Below, in pieces: positions 36,977 to 46,936 of a stretch of 64,000 bases of DNA; within the stretch, counting starts at the first letter, position 1, and each line of letters starts with the position of its first letter. The translations under genes were made by a program, and so were the position numbers. Origin of the DNA: Sphaerotilus mobilis (GTDB lineage: Bacteria > Pseudomonadota > Gammaproteobacteria > Burkholderiales > Burkholderiaceae_C); contig NZ_SGWV01000008.1 in NCBI RefSeq assembly GCF_004216565.1, positions 834,673 through 898,672 on the forward strand, given 5' to 3'. The notes below the pieces were generated by a model. The model was not told where the DNA came from. It ran no database searches and worked only from the letters and a program-made list of their open reading frames with translations.

Positions 36977-37453
36977 GGAAGCGCCGCTGAACGGCTCATG
37001 GCAGCAGGCCCGGCTGGCCACGATGCCTTCGCCTTTCCCGTTCGCCAACCCGTTCGCCAGCCCGTCCAAGATCGGGCAATCCGGCCGCTCGTCGCCATGG
37101 CAGCCCTGCACCAGGTGGACCAGCGTTTCGCGCATCGCGGCCATGTCGGCCAGGCGCCGGTCCAGGTCGGCGACATGGGCCTGGGCGATGCGCTTGACCT
37201 CGGCGCTGGCGCGGTCGCGGTCCTGCCACAGGGCGACCAGCTCGGTGATCTCGGCCATCGAGAAACCGAGGTCGCGCGAGCGCCGGATGAAGCGCAGCGT
37301 GTGCACCGCCGCATCGCCGTAGAGGCGATAGCCCGCGTCGGTGCGTGGCACCGGCGGCAGCAGGCCGAGCGACTCGTAGTGACGGACCATCTTGGCCGAC
37401 ACGCCCGCGCGGGCGGCGGCCTCGCCGATGGTCAGGTGGGGAGCGTGGGACAT
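36974..37453 (-). CDS. cueR: Copper-responsive MerR-family regulator CueR
   Basis: This 159-residue activator has the MerR winged helix at the N-terminus (IGEAAARAGVSAKMVRHYESLGLLPP) and the CueR metal loop GCHGDERPDCPIL with its two copper-binding cysteines about eight residues apart. The C-terminus is longer than usual and adds a repeated Gly-Leu-Ala-Asn stretch plus ACCH. It follows copA by 20 nt on the same strand. Matching operators lie in the copA-copZ intergenic region. It would bend its promoters into an active form when Cu(I) is bound. Confidence 0.93.
   Translation of the reverse strand: MSHAPHLTIGEAAARAGVSAKMVRHYESLGLLPPVPRTDAGYRLYGDAAVHTLRFIRRSRDLGFSMAEITELVALWQDRDRASAEVKRIAQAHVADLDRRLADMAAMRETLVHLVQGCHGDERPDCPILDGLANGLANGKGEGIVASRACCHEPFSGAS
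37037..37060. repeat. 12-bp direct repeat in the cueR 3' end
   Basis: Two near-identical 12-bp units encode the duplicated Gly-Leu-Ala-Asn in the C-terminal tail of CueR. Confidence 0.7.
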
Positions 37454-37473
37454 GGCAAGCCTCCTGTCCGGTT

Positions 37474-39933
37474 TCAGCGGGAACGTGGCGTCGCCTCACG
37501 CCGCCAGCGCCGCAGCAGCAGCGCGTTGCTGACAACGCTCAGGCTGCTGAAGGCCATGGCCGCGCCGGCCAGCACCGGGTTGAGCAGGCCGGCCGCTGCC
37601 AACGGGATGCCGACCACGTTGTAGGCAAAGGCCCAGAACAGGTTCTGGCGGATCTTGGCCTGCGTGCGGCGGGCGATGTCGATGGCCGCCGGCACCAGTG
37701 CCGGGTCGCCATGCATCAGCGTGATGCCCGCTGCGTGCATGGCCACGTCCGTGCCGGTGCCCATGGCGATGCCGACCTGCGCGGCGGCCAGCGCGGGTGC
37801 GTCGTTGATGCCGTCACCAACCATCGCCACGGTCGCGCCGGCGGCGCGCAGCTCAGCGACGATGCGGGCCTTGTCCTCGGGCAGCACCTCGGCACGCACA
37901 TCGACGATGCCCAGCTGCGCCGCCACCGCCGCAGCCGCCCCCCGGTTGTCACCGCTGAGCATGACGGTGCGCACGCCCAGCGCCTGCAGCTCGCGCACGG
38001 CGCCGGCTGCGCCGGGCTTGAGGCTGTCGCCGAAGCTCAGAAGACCCCGCACGGTGACGCCACCCTGCCCGGCCACGGCGGTGCTTGCCAGCAGCCACGA
38101 CACCGTGCGACCCTGCGCCTGCTCGGCCTCGGCCTGCGCCTTCAGCGGCGCCAGGTCCGCGCCCAGTTCCTCGGCCCAGCGGCCGCTGCCGAGCTGCAGA
38201 CGCACGCCGTCGACCGTGCCGGCCACGCCGCGTCCGGCCACGGCCTGCAGGTCCGCTGGCGCGGTCGCCAGCGCCAGGCCGGCCTCGACGGCGGACTGGC
38301 TCACCGCGCGAGCCAGCGGGTGTTCGCTGCCGGCCTGCAACGCGGCGGCGGCTTGCAGCAAGGCGCGGTGATCGCCGTCAACAGCCACGCAGGCCTGCAG
38401 CGTCGGCCGACCTTGTGTCAACGTGCCGGTCTTGTCGAAGGCGACGACGTCGATGCGGTGCGCGAGTTCGAGCACCTCGGCATCCTTGATCAGCACGCCA
38501 TGGCGCGCCGCGACGCCGGTGCCCGCCATGATCGCGGCCGGCGTGGCCAGGCCCAGCGCACACGGACAGGCGATCACCAGGACCGCCACCGCATGCAGGA
38601 TGGCCGGCTCCCACTGCCCCGTGCCGAAACCCCAGCCCAGCAGCGTCAGCAGCGCCAGGCCCATCACCACCGGCACAAAGACCGCGCTGATGCGGTCGAC
38701 CAGCTTCTGGATCGGCGCCTTGCGGGCCTGCGCGCTCTCGACCAGGCGGACGATGCGCGCCAGCGTCGATTCGGCGCCCACCTTCGTCGTGCACAGCAGC
38801 AGCAGGCCTTCGCCATTGACCGAACCGCCGATCACGCCGTCGCCCACCTGCTTGGCCACCGGCAGGCTCTCGCCGGTCAGCATGGCCTCGTCGACATGGC
38901 TGGCGCCCTCGCTCACGAGGCCGTCGACGGCGATGCGTTCACCCGGGCGGACCACCACGACGTCGCCGGGCCGGACCTCGGCGATCGGCCGCTCGACCTC
39001 GGTCCCATCGGCCAGACGCAGCCGCGCGACCTCGGGCCGCAGCCGGTTCAGGGCCCGGATCGCCTCGCCGGTCTGGCGCCGCGCCCGCGCCTCCAGCCAC
39101 TTGCCCAGCAGCACCAGCGTGATGACCACCGCCGAGCCCTCGAAGTACAGCTCGGGCATCGCCGCATCGGGCTGGCTCAACAGCGTCCACAGGCTCAGGC
39201 CATAGCCGGCCGAGGTGCCGATCGCCACGAGCAGATCCATGTTGCCGCTGCCCGCCCGCAGGGCCGACCAGCCGGCGCGGTAGAAGCGTGCGCCCAGCCA
39301 GAACTGCACGGGGGTGGCCAGCAGCCACTGCAGCCAGCCGGGCAGCATCCAGTGCTCGCCCCACAGCATCGCCACCATCGGCAAGGCCAGCGGCAGCGAC
39401 AAGGCGGTGGCCGTCAGCACCGGCCACAGCGGCGGCCCTTGCGGTGTGCCCGCTGGCCCGGCAGACGCCGCGCCGTCGTCGGGCACCTGCCCGTCATAGC
39501 CGGCCTTGCGCACGGCGGCCAGCAAGGCAGCGCTGTCGACCATGGCCGGCAAGGCCATGACGGTCGCCACCTCGGTGGCCAGGTTGACCTCGGCCGAACG
39601 CACGCCGGGGATGCGTGTCAGCGCCCGCTCGACCCGGGCGACGCAGCTCGCGCAGGTCATGCCCTCGATCTGCAGGCGCCATGTCCGCACCGGCACGTCA
39701 TAGCCGGCGCGGGTGACGGCGGCCGTCAGCGACGCCAGCGTCACCGCCGGCGCGGCGGCGATGCTGGCGGTCTCGGTGGCGAGGTTGACGCTGGCATCGG
39801 CCACACCCTCGACCTGGCGCAAGGCCTTCTCCACCCGCGCCACGCAGGACGCGCAGGTCATGCCCTCGATGGCGATCGACCAGTGGGCGTCATCGGGCGC
39901 CAAGGCGGGAACAGGGACAACGGTGGTGTTCAT
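37474..39933 (-). CDS. copA: Copper-exporting P1B-type ATPase CopA
   Basis: This 819-residue Cu(I) export pump of the inner membrane has two N-terminal heavy-metal domains (GMTCASC at about 24-30 and 91-97). Eight predicted transmembrane helices include the CPC motif in [11 protein letters not shown]. The P-domain phosphorylation motif is DKTGTLTQG, and the hinge motif is [11 protein letters not shown]. The length fits the family. A CueR-type promoter lies just upstream on the minus strand. cueR follows in the same operon, and the chaperone copZ is divergent. Confidence 0.97.
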   Translation of the reverse strand: MNTTVVPVPALAPDDAHWSIAIEGMTCASCVARVEKALRQVEGVADASVNLATETASIAAAPAVTLASLTAAVTRAGYDVPVRTWRLQIEGMTCASCVARVERALTRIPGVRSAEVNLATEVATVMALPAMVDSAALLAAVRKAGYDGQVPDDGAASAGPAGTPQGPPLWPVLTATALSLPLALPMVAMLWGEHWMLPGWLQWLLATPVQFWLGARFYRAGWSALRAGSGNMDLLVAIGTSAGYGLSLWTLLSQPDAAMPELYFEGSAVVITLVLLGKWLEARARRQTGEAIRALNRLRPEVARLRLADGTEVERPIAEVRPGDVVVVRPGERIAVDGLVSEGASHVDEAMLTGESLPVAKQVGDGVIGGSVNGEGLLLLCTTKVGAESTLARIVRLVESAQARKAPIQKLVDRISAVFVPVVMGLALLTLLGWGFGTGQWEPAILHAVAVLVIACPCALGLATPAAIMAGTGVAARHGVLIKDAEVLELAHRIDVVAFDKTGTLTQGRPTLQACVAVDGDHRALLQAAAALQAGSEHPLARAVSQSAVEAGLALATAPADLQAVAGRGVAGTVDGVRLQLGSGRWAEELGADLAPLKAQAEAEQAQGRTVSWLLASTAVAGQGGVTVRGLLSFGDSLKPGAAGAVRELQALGVRTVMLSGDNRGAAAAVAAQLGIVDVRAEVLPEDKARIVAELRAAGATVAMVGDGINDAPALAAAQVGIAMGTGTDVAMHAAGITLMHGDPALVPAAIDIARRTQAKIRQNLFWAFAYNVVGIPLAAAGLLNPVLAGAAMAFSSLSVVSNALLLRRWRREATPRSR

Positions 39934-39989
39934 GACAGCTCTCCAGACAGGCGATCGGCAGCGAGGAAGGACCAGGACCGATGCGGCGC

Positions 39990-40020
39990 AGTCTCAACCT
40001 TGCCATCATGTCAGGGTCAA
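39990..40020 (-). promoter_or_regulatory. CueR-type promoter/operator of copA
   Basis: On the minus strand, TTGACC (40020-40015) and GAGACT (39995-39990) are 19 bp apart. Between them is an imperfect dyad, ACCCTGAC-N5-GGCAAGGT. The overlong spacer with an internal dyad is the mark of MerR-family copper promoters. Confidence 0.8.
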
Positions 40021-40069
40021 GCCGTCCGGCCCTGATCCAGCGCAGCCGCAAGGGTCGCGCCCCACCCGC

Positions 40070-40100
40070 TTGACCTTGCCCTCGTGGCAAGCTTCAAGCT
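40070..40100 (+). promoter_or_regulatory. CueR-type promoter/operator of copZ
   Basis: TTGACC (40070-40075) and CAAGCT (40095-40100) are 19 bp apart. The dyad ACCTTGCC-N5-GGCAAGCT lies at 40073-40093. It has the same design as the copA promoter and points the other way. Confidence 0.82.
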
Positions 40101-40133
40101 GATCGACATTCACCACCCCTGAGGAAAACGCCC

Positions 40134-40331
40134 ATGTCCACGATCGCCTTCGAGCTCCCCACCATGACCTGCGGCCATTGCGTCAAGGCCGTCACCGCCG
40201 CGATCCAGACCGTCGACAAGCAGGCACAGGTCGTGATCGACCTGCCGACCCATCAGGTCCGGGTCGACACCGGCGCCAGCCAGGCGCAGCTGGCGCAAGC
40301 CCTGAAGGAGGCCGGCTACGAGCCGGCCTGA
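40134..40331 (+). CDS. copZ: Copper chaperone CopZ (heavy-metal-associated domain)
   Basis: This 65-residue single HMA domain has metal site MTCGHC at about residues 10-15. It would carry Cu(I) in the cytoplasm to CopA. GAGGAAA precedes the ATG. It is divergent from copA, with its own CueR-type promoter about 35 nt upstream. The Gly-His in place of Ala-Ser between the cysteines is common in CopZ-like proteins. Confidence 0.9.
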   Translation: MSTIAFELPTMTCGHCVKAVTAAIQTVDKQAQVVIDLPTHQVRVDTGASQAQLAQALKEAGYEPA

Positions 40332-40396
40332 GGCGCGCGCAACCCTGCTGAGCGCCGAACCATCGACAACGTCCCCGACCCACGCCAGGCGACTCC

Positions 40397-41569
40397 ATGG
40401 CCCTTGACGACGAATCCTTCGGCCTCCTGCTGAGCACCGTGCAGCGCTTCGTGCAGGAGCGCCTGGTCCCGGCCGAGAACCACCTGGAAGAACACGACGA
40501 GGTGCCGCCTGAGCTGGTCGCGGCGATGAAGGAGATGGGTCTGTTCGGCCTGACGGTGCCCGAGGCCTACGGCGGCATCGGCCTGTCGGTCAGCCAGGAG
40601 GTGCAGGTCAACTTCGAGCTGGGCCGCACGGCGCCGGCCTTCCGTTCGGTCTTCGGCACCAACACCGGCATCGGCTCGCAGGGCATCCTGATGGACGGCA
40701 CGCCCGAGCAGAAGGCCCAATACCTGCCGCGCGTGGCCAGCGGCGAGCTGGTGATGTCCTTCGCGCTGACCGAGCCGGACGCGGGTTCGGATGCCGGCTC
40801 GCTGAAGACCCGCGCCGAGCTGATCCACGCGCCGGACGGCGATCACTACCTGCTCAACGGCACCAAGCGCTACATCACCAACGCGCCTCGCGCGGGCGCC
40901 TTCACCTTGATGGCGCGCACGGGCGGGCCGGGCGCGGCGGGTGTGTCGGCCTTCATCGTGCCGGCCGACCTGCCGGGCATCACGCTGGGCAGGAAGGACC
41001 GCAAGATGGGCCAGCGCGGCACGATGACCTGCGACGTGGTCCTCGAGAACGTGCGCGTGCCGGCCAGCCACATCATCGGCGGCGTGCCCGGTCGAGGTTT
41101 CCGCACGGCGATGAAGGTGCTCGACCGCGGTCGCCTGAACATCTCGGCGGTGGCCTGCGGCATGGCGCAGCGGGTGCTCGACGAGTCGACCCGCTATGCC
41201 CGCGAGCGCCGCCAGTTCGGCCAGCCCATCGGCGAGTTCCAGCTGGTGCAGGCCATGTTGGCCGACAGCCAGGCCGAGCTGATGGCGGGCTGGGCGCTTG
41301 TGCGCGAGGTGGCGCAGCACTTCGACCGCAAGCCTGCCGACGCGTCGGACCCGAACGTGTCGATGCGCGTGTCCTGCGCCAAGCTGTTCTGCACCGAGAT
41401 GGCCGGCCGCGTCGCCGACCGCGGGGTGCAGGTGCATGGTGGCGCGGGCTACATCAACGACTACCCGGTCGAACGCTTCTACCGCGACGTGCGCCTGCTG
41501 CGTCTCTACGAAGGCACGACGCAGATCCAGCAGGTGATCGTCGGCCGCGCCCTGATGCAGGACCGCTGA
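40397..41569 (+). CDS. Acyl-CoA dehydrogenase
   Basis: This 390-residue FAD enzyme catalyses alpha-beta oxidation of an acyl-CoA in the cytoplasm. The signature regions are SFALTEPDAGSDAGSLKT (about 114-131), GGRGF-like GRGFRTAMKVLDRGRL, and the C-terminal QVHGGAGYINDYPVERFYRD. The catalytic base is likely a glutamate after LLRLYEGTT, the usual place in short- and medium-chain enzymes (YEGT). The chain length of the substrate cannot be told. It follows copZ by 65 nt, although a functional link with copper is not expected. Confidence 0.9.
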   Translation: MALDDESFGLLLSTVQRFVQERLVPAENHLEEHDEVPPELVAAMKEMGLFGLTVPEAYGGIGLSVSQEVQVNFELGRTAPAFRSVFGTNTGIGSQGILMDGTPEQKAQYLPRVASGELVMSFALTEPDAGSDAGSLKTRAELIHAPDGDHYLLNGTKRYITNAPRAGAFTLMARTGGPGAAGVSAFIVPADLPGITLGRKDRKMGQRGTMTCDVVLENVRVPASHIIGGVPGRGFRTAMKVLDRGRLNISAVACGMAQRVLDESTRYARERRQFGQPIGEFQLVQAMLADSQAELMAGWALVREVAQHFDRKPADASDPNVSMRVSCAKLFCTEMAGRVADRGVQVHGGAGYINDYPVERFYRDVRLLRLYEGTTQIQQVIVGRALMQDR

Positions 41570-41618
41570 CGCCTTGCCCGAGGCCCGAGGCCTGAGACCT
41601 GAGGCGGCAACGGCCTGA

Positions 41619-41647
41619 GGCCGCGCGGCGTTCAGCTGAACGCGGCC
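41619..41647. repeat. Inverted repeat at a convergent gene junction
   Basis: A perfect 16-bp palindrome (41628-41643) sits inside a wider inverted repeat (41619-41625 with 41641-41647). It covers the stop of the chemoreceptor gene and could form a bidirectional terminator hairpin, but there is no T-tract. Confidence 0.45.
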
Positions 41648-43170
41648 ACCCGGAACACCGCCACCGTCTCCACCAGCCGCTGGGCCTGCTGCTGCAGGGT
41701 CTGGGCGGCGGCGGCGCTCTGTTCGACCAGGGCGGCGTTCTGCTGGGTGGCGTGGTCCATGTGCGTGACCGCCTCGCCGACCTGGGTGATGCCGCCGCTC
41801 TGCTCGATGCTGGCCTCGGTGATCTCGCCGACGATGTCGCTGACGCGGCGGATGGCCGCGACGATCTCGTCCATGGTCTGGCCGGCGCTGTCGACCAGGC
41901 GGGTGCCCTGTTCGACCTGTTCGACGCTGGCGGTGATCAGGCGCTTGATCTCGCGCGCCGCCTCGGCGCTGCGCTGGGCCAGGTTGCGGACCTCGCTGGC
42001 GACGACCGCGAAGCCGCGGCCCTGTTCGCCGGCACGCGCAGCCTCCACGGCCGCATTGAGCGCCAGGATGTTGGTCTGGAAGGCGATGCCGTCGATGACC
42101 GAGATGATGTCGGCGATCTTCTTGCTGCTGTCGTTGATGCCGCGCATCGTCGAGACCACCTGACCGACCACCTCGCCACCCTGCGTGGCCACGTGCGAGG
42201 CGCCCAGCGCGAGCTGGTTGGCCTGACGGGCGTTGTCTGTGTTGTTGCGCACGGTGGCGCTCAGCTCCTCCATCGTCGCGGCGGTCTGCTGCAGCGCGCT
42301 GGCCTGCTGCTCCGTGCGCTGGCTCAGGTCGTTGTTGCCCTGGGCGATCTGGGTGCTGGCGGTGGCCACTTCCTCGGCGTTGTGCTTGACCTCCTGCACG
42401 ATGCCGCCAAAGCTGCTTTGCATCGTCGCGAGCGCGTCGAGCAAGCGGCGGGTCTCTTCGTTGCCGGTCGAGCGAACCGTCACGCCCAGGTCGCCCTGGG
42501 CAATCTGCACCGCGACGTCGACGGCATGGTCCATCGGTTCGGTCATGCGGCGGGCCAGCAGCAAGGCGCCGACCACGATGGCCAGCACCGAAGCCACCAG
42601 ACCGGCCAGCGTCACCCAAGCCGCCATGGCGGTGGCGGCAGAGGCTTCCTCGGCAGCGCGGGATGCGTCGGTCTCGATCAGTTCGCTGAGCGAGCCCAGA
42701 CCGATCTCAAGCTCCTCGAAGGACTTCTGCAGCGACACGCTGGCCTGGCGGGCCGCCTCGACGTCCTTGCCCGCACTGGCGATGACGGTCTTGGCCGATT
42801 CGATGTAGCGCTCGACGACCGGGCGGGCCGCCTGCAGCGCGGCCGACGACTCGGCGCCAATGGGGATCTCGTCGATCTTGGCCAGCGCCTCTTGCAGTAC
42901 CTTCTGATGCTCGTCCAGGCCCTTGGCGGCGGCGTCGATGCGGGCCGGGTCGTTTTCCAGCGCACCGATCAGCGCGAGCTGGCCGTCGCCGCGAATGGCG
43001 TCATGCATCATGTCCGCGAGCTGGCTGGCCTGCAGCGCCGAGCCCGACTCGATGGCGTGACCGACCGTGACGCTGACACGCTGGGTGCCGAACAGGCCGA
43101 TCCCACCGGCCAGCGCGGCGGACAGTGCGCCGGCGCAGCCGAGCAACAAGATCTGGGTACGCAATTTCAT
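41632..43170 (-). CDS. Methyl-accepting chemotaxis protein (Tsr/Tar-like)
   Basis: This 512-residue inner-membrane chemoreceptor has TM1 at about 8-30, a four-helix-bundle periplasmic sensor (about 31-190), TM2 at about 190-212, then HAMP and a long signalling coil. The hairpin tip motif [20 protein letters not shown] and the following [14 protein letters not shown] are intact. There is no C-terminal CheR-tether pentapeptide. The frame runs upstream to 43650, but the ATG at 43170 has GGGAG 8 nt before it and begins the TM1 segment. The ligand is unknown. It could feed the flagellar motor encoded in part in this window. Confidence 0.93.
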   Translation of the reverse strand: MKLRTQILLLGCAGALSAALAGGIGLFGTQRVSVTVGHAIESGSALQASQLADMMHDAIRGDGQLALIGALENDPARIDAAAKGLDEHQKVLQEALAKIDEIPIGAESSAALQAARPVVERYIESAKTVIASAGKDVEAARQASVSLQKSFEELEIGLGSLSELIETDASRAAEEASAATAMAAWVTLAGLVASVLAIVVGALLLARRMTEPMDHAVDVAVQIAQGDLGVTVRSTGNEETRRLLDALATMQSSFGGIVQEVKHNAEEVATASTQIAQGNNDLSQRTEQQASALQQTAATMEELSATVRNNTDNARQANQLALGASHVATQGGEVVGQVVSTMRGINDSSKKIADIISVIDGIAFQTNILALNAAVEAARAGEQGRGFAVVASEVRNLAQRSAEAAREIKRLITASVEQVEQGTRLVDSAGQTMDEIVAAIRRVSDIVGEITEASIEQSGGITQVGEAVTHMDHATQQNAALVEQSAAAAQTLQQQAQRLVETVAVFRVAAFS

Positions 43171-43454
43171 CGAACACTCCCTGAGGTTGCCGGCTGCGAG
43201 ATGACGGAACCGGGGGCCGGGACCGGGGACGGCCTTGCACTGATCTGCATCAAGGCCGCGCCCGAATAACCATGGCACGAGCTCCGATTGTTCGAGCCTG
43301 CCGACGCGTCGATCGCCGCAGTTCAAGGGGAAAGCGGGCGCATCTCTGGCCCGCGCTGGCCTGATGCAACGCAAGTTCCGCCCGCCGTCTGGCCACACCG
43401 ACCCGAGCGCCGCTCCTAAGATGTCCGTTCGATGACGACGCAAGGAAGCTGACG

Positions 43455-44603
43455 ATGGCGACCCGCAGACGAACCCCGGCCGCAGCGCCTCCCGCCGCCC
43501 CCACCAGGCCGCCGCGCGATCGCTCGGCAGCGGCCGGGCGCGAGCGCTACGCCGTCCAGTCGGCCATCGACGCCGCACAGATCGTGCAGGCCGAGGTCGT
43601 GCAAGGACTGATCGATCAAGGCTCACGCCCGGCCGCACCGCCGGCCGCACGGGCCGACCTGCTGCGACAGGTGCGCGCGCTGCTGGACGGCGCAGCGCCC
43701 GACGACATCGCCGCGCTGCGGCGCTCGCTGGCCGCGCCCCGCCAGCCGCAGGCCATCGGCCCGGACCCGGACCTGCTGCTGTCGGCCGGCTGGCGCGAGG
43801 GCGCCTACCCCTATCGCCACCTGCTCTCGCGCAAGACCTACGAGCGCCAGAAGTACCGCCTGCAGGTCGAGCTGCTCAAGCTGCAGGCCTGGGTCAAGGA
43901 GACCGGCGCGCGGGTGGTGATCCTGTTCGAGGGTCGCGATGCGGCCGGCAAGGGCGGTGCGATCAAGCGCTTCATGGAGCACCTCAACCCGCGCGGCGCC
44001 CGCGTCGTCGCGCTGGAAAAGCCCAGCGAGGTCGAACGCGGCCAGTGGTATTTCCAGCGCTACATCTCGCACCTGCCCACACGCGGCGAGATCGTGCTGT
44101 TCGACCGCAGTTGGTACAACCGCGCCGGCGTCGAGCGGGTCATGGGCTTTTGCAGCGGCCATGAATACGACGAGTTCCTGCGCCAGGCACCGGAGTTCGA
44201 ACGCCAACTGGTGCGCTCGGGCGTGCACCTGTTCAAGTTCTGGTTCTCGGTCAGCCGGGCGGAGCAGCGTCGCCGCTTCAAGGAACGCAAGCTGCACCCG
44301 CTCAAGCAGTGGAAGCTCAGCCCGATCGACACGGCCTCGCTGGACAAGTGGGACGACTACACCCGCGCCAAGGAGGCCATGTTCCTGCACTGCGACACGT
44401 CCGATGCGCCGTGGACGGTGATCAAGAGCGATTGCAAGAAGCGCGCACGCCTGAACGCGATGCGCTACGTACTGCAGCGCCTGCCCTATGCCCGCAAGGA
44501 CCTCGCCGCGATCGGCCCGGTCGACCCGCTGATCGTCGGCCGGCCGTCGCTGGTGCCCAGCAGCTACGGCGAAGACCAGCTGTCCTTGAACGGGTCGAGC
44601 TGA
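43455..44603 (+). CDS. ppk2: Polyphosphate kinase 2
   Basis: This 382-residue PPK2-family enzyme uses polyphosphate to phosphorylate nucleotides. The P-loop-like Walker A is GRDAAGKGG (160-168) and Walker B is DRSWYNRAG (D217), followed by the lid region with RRFKER. The preceding [20 protein letters not shown] block is the class I (ADP-phosphorylating) type. The first ~100 residues are Ala/Pro-rich and poorly conserved. GGAAG lies before the ATG. It is convergent with ribA. Confidence 0.93.
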   Translation: MATRRRTPAAAPPAAPTRPPRDRSAAAGRERYAVQSAIDAAQIVQAEVVQGLIDQGSRPAAPPAARADLLRQVRALLDGAAPDDIAALRRSLAAPRQPQAIGPDPDLLLSAGWREGAYPYRHLLSRKTYERQKYRLQVELLKLQAWVKETGARVVILFEGRDAAGKGGAIKRFMEHLNPRGARVVALEKPSEVERGQWYFQRYISHLPTRGEIVLFDRSWYNRAGVERVMGFCSGHEYDEFLRQAPEFERQLVRSGVHLFKFWFSVSRAEQRRRFKERKLHPLKQWKLSPIDTASLDKWDDYTRAKEAMFLHCDTSDAPWTVIKSDCKKRARLNAMRYVLQRLPYARKDLAAIGPVDPLIVGRPSLVPSSYGEDQLSLNGSS

Positions 44604-44607
44604 AGGA

Positions 44608-45297
44608 TCAGCCCGAGGTCGGATGGCCCAGCAGGTGGCCCAGGCGGTCGCGCTTGGTGCCGAGGTAGGCGGCGTTCTCCGGGTGTTCGCCCGCCTCGTG
44701 CGGCTCGCGCGAGACGACGCGCAGGCCCTGTTCCTGCAGCGCCAGCAGCTTGAGCGGGTTGTTGCTCATCAGCCGGACCGCCGACACGCCCAGGTGCTGC
44801 AGGATGGCCGCCGCCGCCTCGTAGCGGCGCGCATCGACCGGGTGGCCCAGCGCCAGGTTGGCGTCGACCGTGTCCAGGCCCTGGTCCTGCAGCGCATAGG
44901 CACGCAGCTTCTCGATCAGGCCGATGCCCCGGCCCTCGTGTCCGCGCATGTAGATGACCACGCCGCAGCCCTCGGCGGCGATGCGGTCCAGCGCCTTGTG
45001 CAGCTGCGGCCCGCAGTCACAGCGCAGCGAGCCGAGGATGTCGCCGGTGAAGCATTCGGAATGCACCCGCACCAGCACGCCCCGATCACCGGCCGCCGCC
45101 AGATCGCCGCCGTGGATGGCGAGGTGCTCGACGCCGGTGCGGTTCTCGATGAAGGACGCGAGCTGGAAGATGCCGTGCGAGGTCGGCATGCGCACGCTCG
45201 GGCCGACCCGCACGCAGGCGCTGGTGGCGTCGGTGGCGTCGGTGGCAGGAACGGCGGCATGGGGATCGGCGGTGGGCATCGAGGCGTCGGGTGTCAT
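44608..45297 (-). CDS. ribA: GTP cyclohydrolase II
   Basis: This 229-residue enzyme opens GTP to start riboflavin synthesis. The zinc site is C82, C93 and C95 (SECFTGDILGSLRCDCG). The catalytic region is RGHEGRGIGLIEKLRAYALQ, and the late block RLMSNNPLKLLAL is diagnostic. The frame stays open far upstream, antisense to chrA, but the ATG at 45297 (or 45279) gives the family length. The first ~30 residues are an Ala/Thr/Asp-rich tail not seen in E. coli RibA. Confidence 0.94.
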   Translation of the reverse strand: MTPDASMPTADPHAAVPATDATDATSACVRVGPSVRMPTSHGIFQLASFIENRTGVEHLAIHGGDLAAAGDRGVLVRVHSECFTGDILGSLRCDCGPQLHKALDRIAAEGCGVVIYMRGHEGRGIGLIEKLRAYALQDQGLDTVDANLALGHPVDARRYEAAAAILQHLGVSAVRLMSNNPLKLLALQEQGLRVVSREPHEAGEHPENAAYLGTKRDRLGHLLGHPTSG

Positions 45298-45411
45298 CGG
45301 AGTGCGCGATTGTCCGGGGTTTGAAGAACGTCGGCATGTGTCGGCCCCGGCGCCGCCAACCGGTCGCGCCGGGGCGGCATCATCCCTGCCCCGCCCGCCC
45401 GGAATCACCCC

Positions 45412-46812
45412 TTGAACGCCGACCCTGCCCGGACCACCCCGAACGCCACAACCGCCACAACCGCGCCGACCGCCACAACGGCCCCGACGGCACCCCCCAC
45501 CTTCTGGCGGGCCTTCGCCTACTGGCTGCGTCTGGGCTGCATCAGCTTTGGCGGCCCGGCCGGGCAGATCGCCTTGATGCATGAGGACCTGGTCGAGCGG
45601 CGGCGCTGGATCTCCGAGCGGCGCTACCTGCACGCCTTGAACTACTGCATGGTGCTGCCCGGTCCGGAGGCCCAGCAACTGGCGACCTACATCGGCTGGC
45701 TGATGCACCGGACCTGGGGTGGCATCGTCGCCGGCACCCTGTTCGTGCTGCCCTCGTGGCTGATCCTGATCGCCCTGAGCTGGCTCTACCTGAGCTGGGG
45801 TCACCTGCCGGCGGTGGCTGGCGTGCTCGATGGCATCAAGCCAGCGGTGACGGCCATCGTGGTGGCTGCCGCCGTGCGCATCGGCGGTCGGGCGCTCAGG
45901 AACCGCTGGCTGTGGGCGATCGCCGTGGCGGCCTTCGTGGCGATCTTTGCGCTTGGGCTGCCCTTCCCCCTGATCGTGCTGCTGGCGGGCCTGGCCGGGC
46001 ACCTCGGCGGGCGCTGGCGGCCGCAGCAGTTCTCGCTCGGCGGCGGACACGGCAAGGCGGTGGCCAGCGCCGGTCCGGCCGTCATCGACGACGACACGCC
46101 CACGCCCGACCATGCCCGCTTCAGCTGGGGCCGGCTGGCACGGGTCGCGGCCGTCTGCATCGGCCTGTGGCTCGCGGCGATGGCGGCGCTCATCGGGCTG
46201 CTGGGGATGGATGCGGTGCTGACCCAGATGGCGTGGTTCTTCACCAAGGCCGCCTTGCTGACCTTTGGCGGCGCCTATGCCGTGCTGCCCTATGTCTACC
46301 AGGGGGCGGTGGCGCACTTCCAGTGGCTCACGCCGGCCCAGATGATCGACGGCCTGGCGCTGGGCGAGACCACGCCCGGCCCGCTGATCATGGTGGTGTC
46401 CTTCGTCGGCTTCGTCGGCGGCTGGACCCAAGCGCTGTTCGGCCCCGAGGCCCAGCTGCTGGCCGGCGTGGTGGCGTCCGCGCTGGTGACCTTCTTCACC
46501 TTCCTGCCCTCGTTCTTCTTCATCTTCGCGGGCGGCCCCTTCATCGAGACCACCCACGGCAAGCTCGGCTACACCGCGCCGCTGAGCGGCATCACCGCCG
46601 CCGTCGTCGGGGTGATCGTCAACCTGGCGCTGTTCTTTGCGCTGCACGTGCTGTGGCCGCGCGGGCTGGACGGCCCCTTTGCCTGGCAGGCCGCCGTCAT
46701 CGGCGTGGTCGCGGGCGTGGCGCTGATCCGCTTCAAGGTCGGCGTGATCGCGGTCGTGCTGGCCTCGGGACTGGCGGGCTGGCTGCTGTCCTGGCTGCGT
46801 CTGGCCGGCTGA
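45412..46812 (+). CDS. chrA: Chromate transporter ChrA (CHR family)
   Basis: This 466-residue inner-membrane protein has two CHR domains. Each begins with the FGGP/FGGA motif (LGCISFGGPAGQIALMHEDL near residue 42 and LTFGGAYAVLPYVYQ near 285). It is the long-chain ChrA type thought to export chromate. A TTG at 45412 is the best start I can find, because the next in-frame ATG falls inside the first CHR motif; no ribosome site is clear. Residues 10-27 are an Asn/Ala/Thr/Pro repeat coded by 9-bp units at about 45444-45490. It is divergent from ribA. No chrB regulator is nearby. Confidence 0.9.
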   Translation: MNADPARTTPNATTATTAPTATTAPTAPPTFWRAFAYWLRLGCISFGGPAGQIALMHEDLVERRRWISERRYLHALNYCMVLPGPEAQQLATYIGWLMHRTWGGIVAGTLFVLPSWLILIALSWLYLSWGHLPAVAGVLDGIKPAVTAIVVAAAVRIGGRALRNRWLWAIAVAAFVAIFALGLPFPLIVLLAGLAGHLGGRWRPQQFSLGGGHGKAVASAGPAVIDDDTPTPDHARFSWGRLARVAAVCIGLWLAAMAALIGLLGMDAVLTQMAWFFTKAALLTFGGAYAVLPYVYQGAVAHFQWLTPAQMIDGLALGETTPGPLIMVVSFVGFVGGWTQALFGPEAQLLAGVVASALVTFFTFLPSFFFIFAGGPFIETTHGKLGYTAPLSGITAAVVGVIVNLALFFALHVLWPRGLDGPFAWQAAVIGVVAGVALIRFKVGVIAVVLASGLAGWLLSWLRLAG

Positions 46813-46936
46813 CACCGGCGACCGAGCGGTCAGGAACCCGCGCGGGCACCGGGGTGGTGTCCGATTTCACGCTGCCGTCATCGCCCCTCGGGACATTTGT
46901 CGCTTCGACCCACCCGCGAACGACCGAGGAGTGCAC

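Noticed and set aside
43171..43454. Sigma-28 promoter for the chemoreceptor gene
   Set aside because: I looked for GCCGATAA-like boxes on the minus strand and found none with a correctly spaced -35.
46813..46936. Possible Pho box upstream of the PhoX-like gene
   Set aside because: There are weak GTCAT and GACAT matches but no pair of direct repeats with the right 11-bp spacing.
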